A stretch of DNA of 64,000 bases from Impatiens glandulifera (GCF_907164915.1 NC_061863.1:27757710-27821709); one strand, 5' to 3'; numbered from the stretch's first letter, positions 46,780-59,165 are shown. Translations and numbers: made by a program. The notes: generated from the sequence alone by a model not told the origin.

Positions 46780-47552
46780 ATTATTTGTTAAAAAGTTTGG
46801 CAAATTCTTGAGGAAGAATCATTCTAACTCTAATCTTAACAGATATAATTATAAAAATGAGTCTAATGCTAATTTAAAATATTTTAATTATGATAGACCA
46901 TGTCAGTTCATGGTTGACTACAAGAAACCCATAAGGGATGACAAGAAGCCATTTGAGAGGAATTACAATGAGGATCACAGATCTTTTAAGAACAAGAAGG
47001 AATAGAAGGCTCTACTTTCTGAGGAAAACAAAAGAAAATTGGCTGAAAATGATTCTGATGAGAGCTCCTTAAGTGAAAGTGAGGAAGAAATAGTCAAATG
47101 CTTCAAGGAAGATGACAACAAGGTATTTGATTTCACCTCTGACGTATTCACAAGAAATGATTTAATTACTGCACTCAATGACATGGTCATTGAGTAAAAG
47201 AAACTGTCATATCTTTTTAACGAAATAAATTTGAAAAGAAAATCTGACAGCACAAGTTTCTCAAATTGTAACAATGAACTAGAAGTTTTGAAAAACAAAA
47301 TGAATGAGCTCTCAGCTGAGAATGAGAATCTCAAAGAAACAGTTCAAAGTTTATCTTTTGAAAATCAAAAAAATAAGTTATGTGGTTAGTTTATGGACTA
47401 AATCTATAAAATCTCTCAAGCAATTGCATGAGCAGCAAAGGCCTTCGGATACAAATTTGGTCTAGGATTTGTTGGTGGAAATCCAACTAAGTCTTGTAAT
47501 AAGTTAAACTTGGTAAAAGGCAAACTTATTTCATTAGTTTCGTTAAGGAAAA
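46780..47552 (+). pseudogene. Element J Gag, partial
   Basis: It starts inside Gag (LFVKKFGKFLRKNHSNSN), passes a degenerate knuckle in which cysteines are replaced by Tyr (KYFNYDRPCQF), an acidic stretch (DESSLSESEEE), a coiled coil (NELEVLKNKMNELSAENENL) and GKLISLVSLRK, where element F inserted. The last five bases (47548-47552, GAAAA) are the F target-site duplication. J continues at 61469. Confidence 0.8.
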
Positions 47553-50230
47553 TGATAGGATCGGCTTTATCGATAGAGTCGGGGGTCTGACTAAGGATGA
47601 AAGTTTATGAAAAACGGTTTGAAAGAAATCCTGTTAGGGATTTAATTCGCTTTCTATTCTACGCAAACACTTGTAAACACTTGAAACGGATTCAAGGCGG
47701 AATTGTTTACTTGGGTTTGAAGCACAAGATAAAATATAAAAAGATGACTGAAATGAAAGAACACAGCAATTTGTTTATGGATGTTCGGAGAAACTCTCCT
47801 ACGTCACCCCTTCTTCCAACCACCGGAAGGATTCACTATAATATGATTCGAATCAAATACAATTATACACACTTAGCTCACTATTGAACAAAACACTTTC
47901 TGTTCAATTACAAGATGAATAATATCACTCAGCTAAAGGTGCTTTGATTCTAGCTCTCTCTTGATTCACACACAGTACAATCAGAAAGTAGCTTCATAGT
48001 ATGAATTCAGTAAGCAAGATGATTGAGTAGTTTCTCTCTCTACAAAATCAGATTGCTTGTTCGTTGTATTCGGATAAATTCGTAAGGCAGATTGTCTGTT
48101 GTCCTTGAGATTTGTTAAATACTGAGTAGGAGCTAATGGTCGAATCTTTTAGAATGATATGTGGCACTCTTCCATTGGAAAGCCTCCATTGTACACAACA
48201 GGTTCTGAGCACAAGGATCGTGGCCGTACACCACAGGCAGTGCGCCGAATATTCCATCAGGGATGTACCTGCAAAACAAGTAATGTGAGGAAAATTCTCT
48301 TACGTGGTATTCCTTGGTTGGTTGCATATATCTGTTGTACTAATCTGCACTAGAAAGTGGAGCAGGAGTAGGGTACAGCTATAACAAGTGGGTAGGTGAA
48401 ATGCTAGCTTCAAGCATATTGCTTAAACTGAGCATTAGACGTATTTCAGTTAGACAGATTGTGAAAACCAGTCTAATGAAATTAGACATCTCCTTATAGT
48501 AACCGAGTCTATTAGACTGCCTTGTCTAATTGAATTAGACCATATGTCTAATTACAATAACCATTAGACTGTACGTTTAACTCCACTGAGTTAGACTACA
48601 CGTTTATTTCCGGTTCTACCTCAGACTTGTCTGAAGGAGTTAGACACACGTCTTACTTTCACTAATTAGATTACACGTCTAATTATCTAATAACCATTAG
48701 ACTGTACGTCTAACTCTACTAAGTTAGACTACACGTCTAATTCCGGTTCTACCTCAGACTTGTCTAAAGGAGTTAGACTCACGTCTAACTTTAACTAATT
48801 AGACTACACGTCTAATTATCCAATAACCATTAGACTTTAACATCTAACTCCACTGAGTTAGACTAAACCTCTAATTCCGGTTCTACCTCAGACTTGTCTG
48901 AAGGAGTTAGACTCATGTCTAACTTTCACTAATTAGACTATACGTCTAATTACCCAATAACCATTAGACTGTATGTCTAATTCCACTGAGTTAGACTACA
49001 CGTCTAATTCCCGTTCTACATCAGACTTGTTTGAAGGAGTTAGACTCACATCTAACTTCTACTAATTAGACTACACGTCTAATTATCCAATAACCATTAG
49101 ACTACACGTCTAACTCCACTAAGTTAGACTACACGTCTAATTCCGGTTCTACCTCAGACTTGTCTGAGGGAGTTAGACTCACGTCTAACTTTCACTAATT
49201 AGACTACATGTCTAATTACCCAATAACCATTAGACTATACGTCTAACTCCACTGAGTTAGACTACACGTCTAATTCCGGTTCTACCTCAGACTTGTCTGA
49301 AGGAGTTAGACTCACGTCTAACTTTCACTAATTAGACTACACGTCTAATTATCCAATAACCATTAGACTATACGTCTAACTCCACTGAGTTAGACTACAC
49401 GTCTAATTCCGGTTCTACCTCAGACTTGTCTGAAGGAGTTAGACTCACGTCTAACTTTCACTAATTAGACTACACGTCTAATTATCCAACAACCATTAGA
49501 CTACACGTCTAACTCCATTGAGTTATACTACACGTCTAATTCTGTTTCTACCTTAGACTTGTCTGAAGGAGTTAGGCTCACGTCTAACTTTCACTTTCTA
49601 TTAGACTACACGTCTAACTCCACTGAGTTAGACTGCACGTCTAATTCCGCACATATTAGACTATCCATCTTATTGCAAATATATTAGACTACACGTCTCA
49701 CTCCGATGAGTTAGACTGTACGTCTAATTCCGAATATCTATTTGACCATCCGTCTAATTACAAGTCTATTAGACTACACGTCTAACTCCGATGAGTTAGA
49801 CTGTACGTCTAATTTCGAATACATTCGACTTATATCTTATTCCGTGTACATTAGACTACACGTCTAACTCCACTAAGTTAGACTGTACGTCTAATTCTAT
49901 GCATTCATTAGACTACACGTCTAACTCCGATGAGTTATAGTGTACGTCTAATTCTATGCATTCATTACACTACACGTCTAACTCCGATGAGTTAGACTGT
50001 ACGTCTAATTCTATACATTCATTAGACTACACGTCTAACTCCGATGAGTTAGATTGTACGTCTAATTCTATGCATCTAATTGCCAAAATCGGTCTAATGA
50101 TCCTCAATAGAACCAAGTCTTATGAAATATTGTTTCAATACACCTGCATCAAAACTCATAAGTCATTTCATCATCAAAATCTCAATGGTTAAATTATTTC
50201 AACACTCAGTCAAAATAATTTGACCCAACA
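47553..50230 (-). repeat. F 3' LTR, 2,678 bp
   Basis: The ends are TGATAGGATCGGC (plus) and TTTGACCCAACA. Core block at about 47793-47835. It holds the longest palindromic array in the window (48430-50090). It is nearly twice the length of the 5' LTR of the same element because the 5' copy has a 1.38-kb internal deletion. Confidence 0.93.
48560..49595. repeat. Eight 133-bp higher-order repeats of TTAGAC palindromes
   Basis: The marker CGGTTCTACC (with variants) occurs at 48611, 48744, 48878, 49011, 49144, 49277, 49410 and 49543, that is, every 133 bases (once 134). Each unit contains five TTAGAC/GTCTAA-type inverted repeats plus CAGACTTGTCTGA, itself a related palindrome. Units 5-7 are almost identical. 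Elements A and B have three units each. Confidence 0.92.
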
Positions 50231-50245
50231 ATTTCCCCCTTTTTG
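50231..50245 (-). other. F polypurine tract
   Basis: The minus strand reads CAAAAAGGGGGAAAT directly before the 3' LTR, identical to that of element A. The 200 bases to its right are AT-rich and noncoding. Confidence 0.85.
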
Positions 50246-50459
50246 ATGAAGAAATTGCAAACCTGCATATATATACATAAATATGCATTCATCATATAAA
50301 TAAGCAAAACTTCACATGCACATTCATCATAAAAATATCATATTAATAAACAACCAAACGTGAGTGTTTTCAGAAGAAACACACAAAAACTTATTCTCAA
50401 GAATAACCAAAATAAGTTAACATCAAAACATTAAGACATATGTTTCAAAAACTTTCATC

Positions 50460-51291
50460 TTAAATGAAGATAATTTCTATTAAAATCTTCTTCTTCTTCT
50501 TGGACTTTACTCTGGAAAGGATAGACTTCAACCTAGGAGATCTCTAAGACTACGGTTAGAGGGGAGTTGGAGTCTTTCTTTTCCTTTTCTTAGAATTGAG
50601 CGTCTCCACCCTTTGAATGTAATCTACCACCTTCTGGTAGTTCAAGATTTTAGAGGGAAGGGGAAGCTCTAACTGGGTTCATTCAGAAGGAAGCACATAA
50701 GATAGCTTAGAGGACCATCAAAGCCAAAAAAATTCTTCCGAGCAACAACCATTCTGACAAGATTTCCGAAGAGGAAGCTTGTCTAATTGACAGGAACACC
50801 CCTGGTGATTGCCACCATTAATCTGAAAAACCTTCGTGCAATACTTGTAAGAAGATTCTTTGGAGAGAAGAGATTTCAAAATGATATCACTTAACAAAGC
50901 AAATTCAACTTTCAGGAGGCTTTTCTTTCCATGAATGTCTACTTGAGGGGAATCAGAAAAGACTTTTATCATTGTAATCATTAGATCAGTATGAGTGGTT
51001 GATAAATCATCAATACCTAATTTTGAAAGTTGGAAAAACGCACCAAAAGACTCTTCTGTGATGGAGATCATCTGGCCCATCACGACCCCAGTGATAACTT
51101 TATATTGATAGAACCCAACGGTTGCGAAAAATTCATGAACCAACTATTCATTATAGATTTCATGAGGGGTGAGGAATTTTTCTTAGCCCAAAAGCTTTTA
51201 GAGATTCAAACATCCTATGCATTCCCGGAGATTGTAAAGTGGATACGGATCTAAAATCCACCTGAATCGATTTAGGACGGAAAGTCGACAT
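50460..51291 (-). pseudogene. F env-like ORF, short form
   Basis: ATG at 51291 starts MSTFRPKSIQVDFRSVSTLQ. After a stop near 51160 the frame 51143-50718 continues the N-terminal domain (MGQMISITEESFGAFFQLSK). A frame change follows, and a short Lys-rich end stops at 50460. Linker, helical domain, coiled coil and basic tail are absent, so the ORF is about a quarter of A's length. It is diverged from A and B in the N-terminal domain. Confidence 0.7.
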
Positions 51292-51378
51292 TTCGATTTG
51301 ATGAACAAGGGTTTAGACGATTCGAATTCTAGAGAGAGAGGGATTTCGAAGAGCTCTAGTCTTTAGAATGAATAACCC

Positions 51379-51610
51379 TATAAATATCAAGGTTCAATTA
51401 TGTAGAAGATAACTAATGATTACTCCTACCGTCAAGAACTTCAAAAGTCTGTTCCCAATAAACGTATCATTTAATGTTAGCATGAAACTGAACATTTAAT
51501 ACTATGTATACAAGCAAAAGTTGTCTGAAATATTAGTCATTCTTTGTATATTAAGAGACACGTGTCTTCAATTCTTTTGAGGAATGACTGATTTGATTTT
51601 CGGCGGGAAA
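51379..51610 (-). promoter_or_regulatory. F internal promoter region
   Basis: TATA-like ATATTTATA (51379-51387), perfect palindrome GACACGTGTC (51557-51566) and E2F-like TTTCCCGC (51603-51610) lie in the same order as in A, 90-320 bases before the env-like ATG. Confidence 0.6.
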
Positions 51611-51659
51611 ACAAACTTGATCAGAAACTAGCAAAGGACAGTTGTCCAACTAGCCAGAA

Positions 51660-52050
51660 GATGAAGAGTCTAATTACATCAGTAGTTAGACGTTTATTCT
51701 CCTTTTCACATTTTCAACTTCCTTATGAGAATCAGTCTATTAGACGTATACGTCTAATTGTGCAAAAACAATACGTGAGACACGCGTGTCTGGTTAGACG
51801 TGAGCATCCTCTTGCTCATGACATAAAAACGTCTAACGTATATTAGACGTGTCTGTCTATTAGACGCATCCGTTTAACCATGCATGTTAGAATAACCAAG
51901 ACGATAATTTCAGACGAAGATGAAGATTCTAGAGTAGACGTGCGTCTAAGTAGCTGTGTTTCTCAAACTCTGAATCCTTAGGACAAATTAAGACCTCTGT
52001 CTTTCATGTCTGTTCAGTTGCGTTTTGAATAGTACATTCCCCCTTAATTT
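51660..52050. repeat. F spacer: TTAGAC motifs and purine tract after pol
   Basis: About ten TTAGAC/GTCTAA motifs occur in 51665-51960. At 52029-52045 the minus strand reads AATTAAGGGGGAATGTAC, the same purine tract that follows pol in D and I. Confidence 0.7.
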
Positions 52051-52142
52051 ATGCACGTAATCACATCAATCAAGATCAACAAGACCTAACATGTTTCTAA
52101 AGTGAGAAAACTTAGCTTCCGGTAGGGGTTTCGTGAAAATGT

Positions 52143-53762
52143 CTACAGTTTGTTTATCTGTAGAACATGTTCAAGACGAATCTGCTTCTGCTTGATGTGT
52201 TCTCGGATGAAATGATGCCTGATTTCAATATGTTTTGTCCAAGAATGCAGAACTGGATTGTAGGTGATTGCGATAGCACTAATGTTGTCGTAGAAAATTG
52301 GAGATCCATCAGCCTCAATCCCATAGTCTCTGAGCTGTTGTTGAATCCACAGAACTTGAGAACAACAACTTCCAGCTGCAAGATAATCTGCTTCAGTTGT
52401 AGACGTGGCGACCGACGTCTGCTTCTTGCTGAACCATGTGATTAGACGATCTCCAAGGAACTGGCAAGTTCCACTTGTGCTTTTTCTATCGATTTTGCAC
52501 CCTACATAATCTGCATCTGAGAAACTAGTTAAATTGAAACTGGAATCCTTCGGATACCACAGTCTCACATTTTGAGTTTCCTTTAAGTATTTAAGAATAC
52601 GTTTAGCAGCAGTGAAATGAGAGAGTTTAGGATCAGCCTGAAATCTTCCACAAACACCAACATCAAATTGAATTTTTGGTCTGCTAGTAGTTACATACAA
52701 CAAGGATCCGATGAGTCCTCTATATGCTGTTACATCGACACTTTGTCCACCTTCATCTTTATCCAATTTAGTCGAAGAGCTCATTGGAGTAGCTGCTGCA
52801 GAACAGTTGTCCAAGACAAACTTCTTAAGCAGTTGTTTGGTGTATTTGGCATGGTTGATAGAGTTCCGTTTTCTAGATGACGGACTTGAAGCCCAAGGAA
52901 GAATGTCAATTCCCCCATCATGCTCATTTCAAACCTGTCCTGCATCAGCTTAGCAAACTTCTCACACAATTTGGGGTTAGTTGAACCAAAGATAATGTCA
53001 TCAACGTATATCTGAACAAGTAGAATGTGAGAATCTTTAGTAAATCTAAACAAAGTTTTATCCACAGTTCCAACAACAAAGTCATGATCAAACAAAAAGT
53101 TGGTTAATGTGTCGTACCAAGCTCTAGGAGCTTATTTCAGACCATACAATGCTTTGTGAAGCCTATAAACATGATTTGGCAACACATGATCTACAAAACC
53201 AGGGGGTTGCTCAACATATACTTCTTCACTTAATTTTCCATTTAAAATTGCACTTTTCACATCCATTTGAAAGACTTTAAAATTTTTAAATGTTGCATAT
53301 GCTAGGAAGATTCTGATTGCGTCTAGTCTTACAACCGGTCCAAAAGACTCATCAAAATCAATACCTTTCTCTTGTTTGTATCCTTGAGTAACTAAACAAG
53401 CTTTGTTTCTAATGACTAAGCCATCTTCACTAAGCTTGTTCCTAAAGACCCATCTTGTTCCTATGACTGACTTGTCAGTTGGTCTAGGAGTAAGATACCA
53501 TACTTTATTTCTCGCGAATTGGTTTAACTCCTCTTGCATAGCATTGGTCCAATCTGGATCAACTATAGCTTCACCAATTTTCATGGGTTCAATTTGAAAA
53601 ATAAATGCAGAGTTGGCCATCTCATCCATCAGTTGACGTCTTGTCCTTCGAGGAGAAAAAGGATTTCCGATTATTAGTTCTGGTGGATGATTTCTGTTCC
53701 ATCTGAAGTTGGATCTAAGGGGGTTGGTCATCTGAACTGGTGACACCACGACATCTAAACTC
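52143..53762 (-). pseudogene. F reverse transcriptase and RNase H
   Basis: RT motifs in order: [61 protein letters not shown], and the catalytic YVDDIIFGS. An in-frame TAA (53129-53131) replaces the Gln usual in YGLKQAPRAWYD. A frameshift near 52810 precedes the RNase H part (52143-52814) with FSDADYVGCKIDRKST, TEADYLAAGSC and YDNISAI. All catalytic residues are still present. The enzyme copies the RNA genome; here two lesions interrupt it. Confidence 0.92.
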
Positions 53763-53773
53763 TCATCTTCTTG

Positions 53774-55069
53774 TTAAACAGGAGTTTGAACATCTGGTTG
53801 AACTTTAACCAGATCAGCCACTGGATCAGACAGAGCCATCCGCTTGTCCAAAGTTTCTTCTTTTTCACTTACAGATTCAACACTGGTTGCTTTAAGTCTG
53901 TCAGCAAGATCAATGGGTTCATTAGATTTGCTCTCAACAGGCTCATCAAAAACTACATGGAGGGATTCTTCAACAGTCTGTGTTCTTTTGTTGTATACTC
54001 TATAAGCCTTGCTTACTGATGAGTATCCCAACATGAATCCCTCATCTGCTTTAGCATCAAAAGCGGTCAGATAAACCTTTCCATTGTTGTGGATAAAACA
54101 TTTACACCCAAATATCTTGAAGTAAGAAACTGTGGGAATTCTACCATAATACAGCTCATAGGGAGTTTTATCAAAATGTTTGTTAATTATTGACTGGTTT
54201 TGTGTATAGCAGGCAGTACTAATGGCTTCTGCCCAGAACCTCTGAGGTACATCTGATTCAGCAAGCATATATCTCACTACTTCCTTCAGAGTTCTCACTC
54301 TTATCTCAGCAATGCCGTTTTGCTGTGGAGTTCTGGCACTAGACAACTCGTGTCTAATTCCAGTCTCCTCGAGATAAGATGATAGGTATCTGTTAGTGAA
54401 CTCAGTTCCCTAATCACTTCTAATGCACGTGATATTCAAAGATCTATGATTCTGAATTCCTTTAAATATCCTAATCAAATTTTTAGCAGTTTTATCTTTT
54501 GATGGTAAAAATGCAACCCATGTAAAACGAGAGAAATCATCAATAACAATTAAGGCAAATCTCATTCCTCCTATACTCTTTACAGGAATTGGACCAAAAA
54601 TATCCATATGTAAAAGTTCTAGGATACGGCTGGATTGTGATTTCCCTTTGCTTTTGAACGATGATCTGCCCTGTTTGCCTAACTGGCAAACAGTGCATAT
54701 CTTATCCTTTGAAAACTGAAGTTTGGGCAAACCAATAACTAAATTGTTTGAACAAATGTTGTTGATAGTTTTAAAATTCAAATGGCTCAAACGTTTATGC
54801 CATAACCATTTCTGGTCATTCTTGGCAATCATGCACATAGGATCAGAAGACTCTTTTTGCCAATTCATTTTATATGAGTTTCCTACTCTACTTTCAATCA
54901 ATAAAATTTTTCCATCTTGGTCTTTAACTAGACATGCATGAGTTTGAAAATCTACTGACAAGCCATTATCACATAATTGACTAATGCTGATTAAATTATA
55001 GCACAGATTGTCAACAAGCAACACGTCATTAATAGTTAGGTTACCATGGATAATCTTACCCTTACCCAT
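53774..55069 (-). pseudogene. F integrase
   Basis: The zinc-binding part has LWHKRLSHLNF and CTVCQLGKQ (H-H-C-C). The core shows LLHMDIFGPI, IVIDDFSRFTWV and, after a TAG at 54410-54412, PQQNGIAEIRVRTLKEV, giving the D-D-E pattern. The C-terminal part has YELYYGRIPTVSYFKIFGCK. A TAA at about 53771 separates it from RT. The enzyme inserts the DNA copy into the chromosome. Two stops interrupt an otherwise well-conserved sequence. Confidence 0.92.
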
Positions 55070-55079
55070 GGTCTTACCC

Positions 55080-55210
55080 TTCTTATTGTCACCAAATGTG
55101 ATCTTAGGTCCAGAGCAATCTGATATATATTAGTGAGAAGCCGTCTATTTCCTGTCATATGCCTGGAACATCCGCTATCAAGATACCATACAGATTCCTC
55201 CAGTCCTTCG
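55080..55210 (-). pseudogene. F protease fragment
   Basis: The minus strand encodes WYLDSGCSRHMTGNRRLL, the copia protease signature with the catalytic DSG, near 55150-55187, followed by a frame change before KITFGDNKKGK. Only part of the domain is recognisable. It links Gag and integrase in the polyprotein. Confidence 0.75.
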
Positions 55211-55214
55211 TTTA

Positions 55215-55548
55215 TTTGTACCTACATAAATAGATATTTACAATCTTTTGGTACCCACCTTCAATTGGGTCCTCGGTCAATCAGTCCCTTAGGAATCCAT
55301 ATTTGAGTTATTCTGATGGACTTCCCATTTTGTGTTGTGATTAATGCATAGGATTTTGACTTAGCAAATGACTTCCTGCTAGCCACTGATCCTTTAACTT
55401 TTGAAGAAGATTTTCTTTTAAAACTCCTTTAATTATAGTCAGGTTTTAGATTGCCAAACTTGTTAGCTGCTTCTAGCTTATTTTTAAGCCAGCTAATAGT
55501 CGGTGGAACATAAACTATTTCATTTTTGAAAGCAATTTCTTCATGAAT
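55215..55548 (-). pseudogene. F Gag, 3' part beyond the LINE
   Basis: Continues Gag from IESDPIHEEIAFKNEIVYVP to the basic tail and IWIPKGLIDRG-type end near 55260. It joins the part at 59166 once the LINE and one TSD copy are removed. Confidence 0.85.
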
Positions 55549-55807
55549 AGGATCAGATTCAATGTTTTTTTTGGAAAAACGATTTAGCGTCATTTCATTA
55601 AAAATTCCCAAAAACGGGAAAAAAACCACGAGTTTAAGAGATCATTCTAGACAGGCCTAGAATGATTTTGAAGTCGTAACATTCTGAATAAAAGCTAAAA
55701 ACGTAAATGAATTATCTGTTTACAATGCTTTCAATTCTAGTGAGTTTAAAAAATGGTAAATTCCAGTTCCTGCAGATATTCCAGTTCTGCTCCGTGCTTG
55801 GAATTCC

Positions 55808-58800
55808 TCACCACGTTCCCGCGAGGGCGTTGCAATCCGATACAATATCTTTCCATAACTTGTCAATGCTCCTGCGGGTTCTGTCATATACCCTTGCATT
55901 CCGTTCTTGCCAAATGTTATACACCACTACTCCAAAGCCGCACTTGAACACGTTTGTTGCAAATCTATTTCCCTTGGCTTTGAGTAGTGCCGCTTCTTTG
56001 ATTTCATTCCATTCGCTCGAGAAACTGATCAGCTCCAGGCTTTTATAGAATCTGTCCCAAAGCTCCGAAGCAATACAGCAGCTCCCGAATAGGTGATCTA
56101 TGGTTTCTTCATTTCCTATGCATAGAAGACAGCTCGCATCTGGGATGCTCATATACTTACTGATACGATCACGTGTGCTGAGTCTTTCCCAGAAGGTGGG
56201 CCATAGGATTAACTGGTGTCGAGGGATAATCTTCGTTGACCATACAAGAGGAGCCCATTCTACTTTCTGCGCTTTTTCCCGGATTACCTCCCATATTTTC
56301 TTCAATACCAGCTTCCCATTTTCCTCAACTTTCCATTCATGAATATCCGGTCTGTCGTGTAGTTGTATGTTACTTATATGATCAAGTATCCTCTTTCTTT
56401 CTGGAATTCTACTCAAGAGCAAGTTCTAATTCCCGTCTTTAATGTCTCTGATTTTTGCTTTTGTGTAGTCCCTTCTGATACGAGTATTTTGAAACTCCTC
56501 CTTGTCGATGATAGACTGATTTTCAAATCAAGGGTTGTGCCAGAATAGAGTGCATTTCCCGTCCCCTAGTCGGATGTCATAAAGATCTGCAATATCGCTT
56601 CTTACTTTAAGAATCTTTGTTAGAGACCAGTTCATACTTTCGTGAATTTTGCAGGTCCAGATGCTGGTTTCGTGTTTCATAAATCTTGTATGCACCCATT
56701 TGATCCATAGTGACTCCTAATTGCGCTCCAAAGCCCACAGATGCTTGAAGGTTAAAGCCTTGTTCCACTCGATACAGTTCTTCAAGTCGATGCCTCCCTC
56801 ATCCTTCTGTTTGCAGAGAGCGGTCCATTTGACTTTCTTTCCTCCTCTTCCACTACTACCCTAGATAAAGTTTCTCATCAGTGTGTCGAGTTCCTTCATT
56901 ACCTTCTTCGGAATGACCATTTGATGCACCCAATAACCAACTATGCCCATAACCACGGTTTTGATAAGTTCGATCCTCCCTGCATAAGAAAGTTTTTTCG
57001 CTGTCCAGCCAGATATCGTGTTTTTTACCTTTTCAATTAGTGTGAGATCTCGATCTGCTTCGCAGTTAACGGAATTCCTAAGAATCTTATGGGAAAGCTG
57101 CCTTCCTTGATGCCCATGATGTTGAAGATGTCCTTCTTTGTTTCGTCCTTCACGCCTCCATAAAATGCCACACTTTTACTTTCATTAATAGTTAAACCTG
57201 TTACCTCAGAAAAAAACGTTTGTGCAGCCCTAATAGTTTTAATGGAATCAACGTCTGCGTGCGCTAGAATGAACAAATCGTCAGCAAAGCATAAATGTGT
57301 TACATTCTATACCTCACAGAATGGGTGAAAGATGTATGGACGATTCATTCGGATCATCGCGAAGATGCTCTCAAAGATCGCCATGATAGCTACGAAAAGG
57401 TAAGAAGAGAGGGGTCCCCTTTCCTTACCCTGTTTTCACCATTGAAATAGCCTTTGTGGACTCCATTGACGCTAACAACAAAGCAGGATTATGAAACGCA
57501 TTGCATAATTCAATCGATAAAAATCATAGGAAAAGCAGGAACAACCATAAAGTCTCGAATGGCTTCCCATCTAATAGAGTCGAAAGCTTTCTTGATATCT
57601 ATTTTGAAAGCCACTCTCGGGGATATTTTCTTTATCCCGTAGCCTTTTAATAGGCTCTGCATGAGAAGAATATTATGAGAGATTGTCCTACCGGGGATGA
57701 ATGCAGATTGATTAAGATTTATTATTTTTCCTATAACTTTTTTAAAACGTTTAGAAATAATTTTTGAAATTATTTTATAAATCACATTGCAACAGGAAAT
57801 TGGTCTGAAATCTTGTACTTTCTCAGGTACCGCAGTTTTGGGGATCAAGGTTAGGACCGCTGTATTCCATTGCTTTAACATCTTCCTGTTTTTGAAAAAC
57901 TCCAGAACCCCATCAGTAACATCTTTACCCACAACCGACCAATTATCTTTGAAGAACTGTGCATTAAACCCATCAGGACCCGGGCTTTTATTCTCATCAA
58001 TACTAAACAAAGCTTCTATAACCTCAACCTTCGTGACCACCCTTATCAACTCGCAACTATCTTATGCAGAGATTTTCCTATCAATAATTTGATACAAGGT
58101 ATTCAGGTGACTTTGATGTTGCTTTCTTGTACCCATAAGCTGCTTATAGAAATCAATAGCAAGATCTTGGACACCCTTTTGACCCTGAACATATTCACCA
58201 TCATCTTTCTTCAGCCTGTACACATTGTTTCTCATGTTTTTAGCCTTGCATTTTCTGTAGAAGAAAGCTGTGTTTTTGTCACTCAACGAAAGCCATCTCT
58301 GTCTTGATTTCTGTCTAACAAAATTCTCTTCAAGCAGACTCAGCTTCTTGAAGTTTTCAAGCGCATATCTTTCTGTTTCATTGAGTTGTTCATCACTATC
58401 ATCCCTTAATAACTTTTTATGAACCTCGTCCAGTTTTTCTCTAGCAACCATAACTCTATTGGAGATATTGCTGAACTTCTTCTTGTCAAAGCTTTGGAGA
58501 TGATTTTTCAAGAGCTTAAGCTTCTCAGAAACCCTGTACATGTTGGAACCTCTGACATCTGTTGACCATACGCTTTCGAGAATACCCTTGAATTTATCAT
58601 TATCCATCCAGAAATTGAAAAATTTAAAGGGTACCTTTTGAACCATTCTTCTTTTTCCCAGAACAATTTAATCGGGCAGTGATCAGATATACCCGGATTC
58701 AAAACATGAAGTTGACTTCTCGGAAATTGATTAATCCAGTTCTCATTTACCAGACATCTGTCAATTCTACTTTTTCTAATTTTCTCATTCCCTTTCGTAG

Positions 58801-58960
58801 AAGACCAAGTGAAGAAGTTCCCAGAATTGGTAGGCTCGATACAACCCATATCTCTGATGCAGTCATTAAAGTCAATCATATCCCGAGTAATTTCAAATTC
58901 TAGGCTACGATCAGATTTGTTTCTGGTTACGTTGTAATCATTGAGGACAACCTAAGATTT
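55808..58960 (-). pseudogene. LINE ORF2 (endonuclease, RT, zf-RVT)
   Basis: Segments in order: endonuclease C-terminal half (DYNVTRNKSDRSLEFEITRD, then GNFFTWSSTKG and NPGISDHCPIKLFW, 58508-58960); connecting region (58062-58646); RT palm and fingers (58049-57510) with ENKSPGPDGFNAQFFKDNW, DFRPISCCNVIYKIISK, QSAFIPGRTISHNIL and FKIDIKKAFDS; the catalytic FADD just before 57276; VTGLTINESKSVAFYGG (57037-57276); and the C-terminal zinc-finger-like domain (SCLLCIGNEETIDHLFGSCC, 55808-56422). Several frameshifts and stops, notably 56425-57036 and 57280-57500, inactivate it. Confidence 0.9.
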
Positions 58961-58999
58961 ATCAATACCGATCCAGTTTCCAAGACAATTTCAGAGGAG

Positions 59000-59147
59000 T
59001 CTTCTGTCCGTGCTTGAGTTGCTACCAACCCTAAGTTCTTGGGTTCGAGCCCGTCGGGTGGCAAGTTCTGCGCCTGGTTAAATGATTAAATGTGTGTGCG
59101 GGCTACATATTTAATTCGTTGTCCTATTTTAACGACCTTACTTGAAC
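59000..59147 (+). mobile_element. tRNA-derived SINE-like sequence at LINE 5' end
   Basis: The plus strand has a pol III B box GGTTCGAGCCC (59042-59052) and an A-box-like TGCTTGAGTTGC (59011-59022) at the usual spacing, followed by a non-tRNA tail (TGTGTGCGGGCTACATATTTA). It runs opposite to the LINE and ends at the shared TSD, so it arrived in the same insertion or is part of the LINE source. No cloverleaf can be drawn beyond the T arm, so it is not a tRNA gene. Confidence 0.55.
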
Positions 59148-59165
59148 AGGATCAGATTCAATGTT

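Larger units (their letters stand above)
55567..59147 (-). mobile_element. L1-type LINE in F gag, 5' truncated
   Basis: Minus-strand insertion with an 18-base TSD AGGATCAGATTCAATGTT at 55549-55566 and 59148-59165 and a short poly(A) at its 3' end (poly-T at 55564-55572 on plus). Long TSD, poly(A) and ORF2 domains are typical of target-primed reverse transcription. The 5' end of ORF2 is lost inside the endonuclease, and a SINE-like sequence occupies the 5' end of the insert. Confidence 0.93.

Noticed and set aside
59011..59060. tRNA gene
   Set aside because: A and B boxes are present but no acceptor stem, anticodon arm or CCA context can be drawn; a SINE-like origin fits better.
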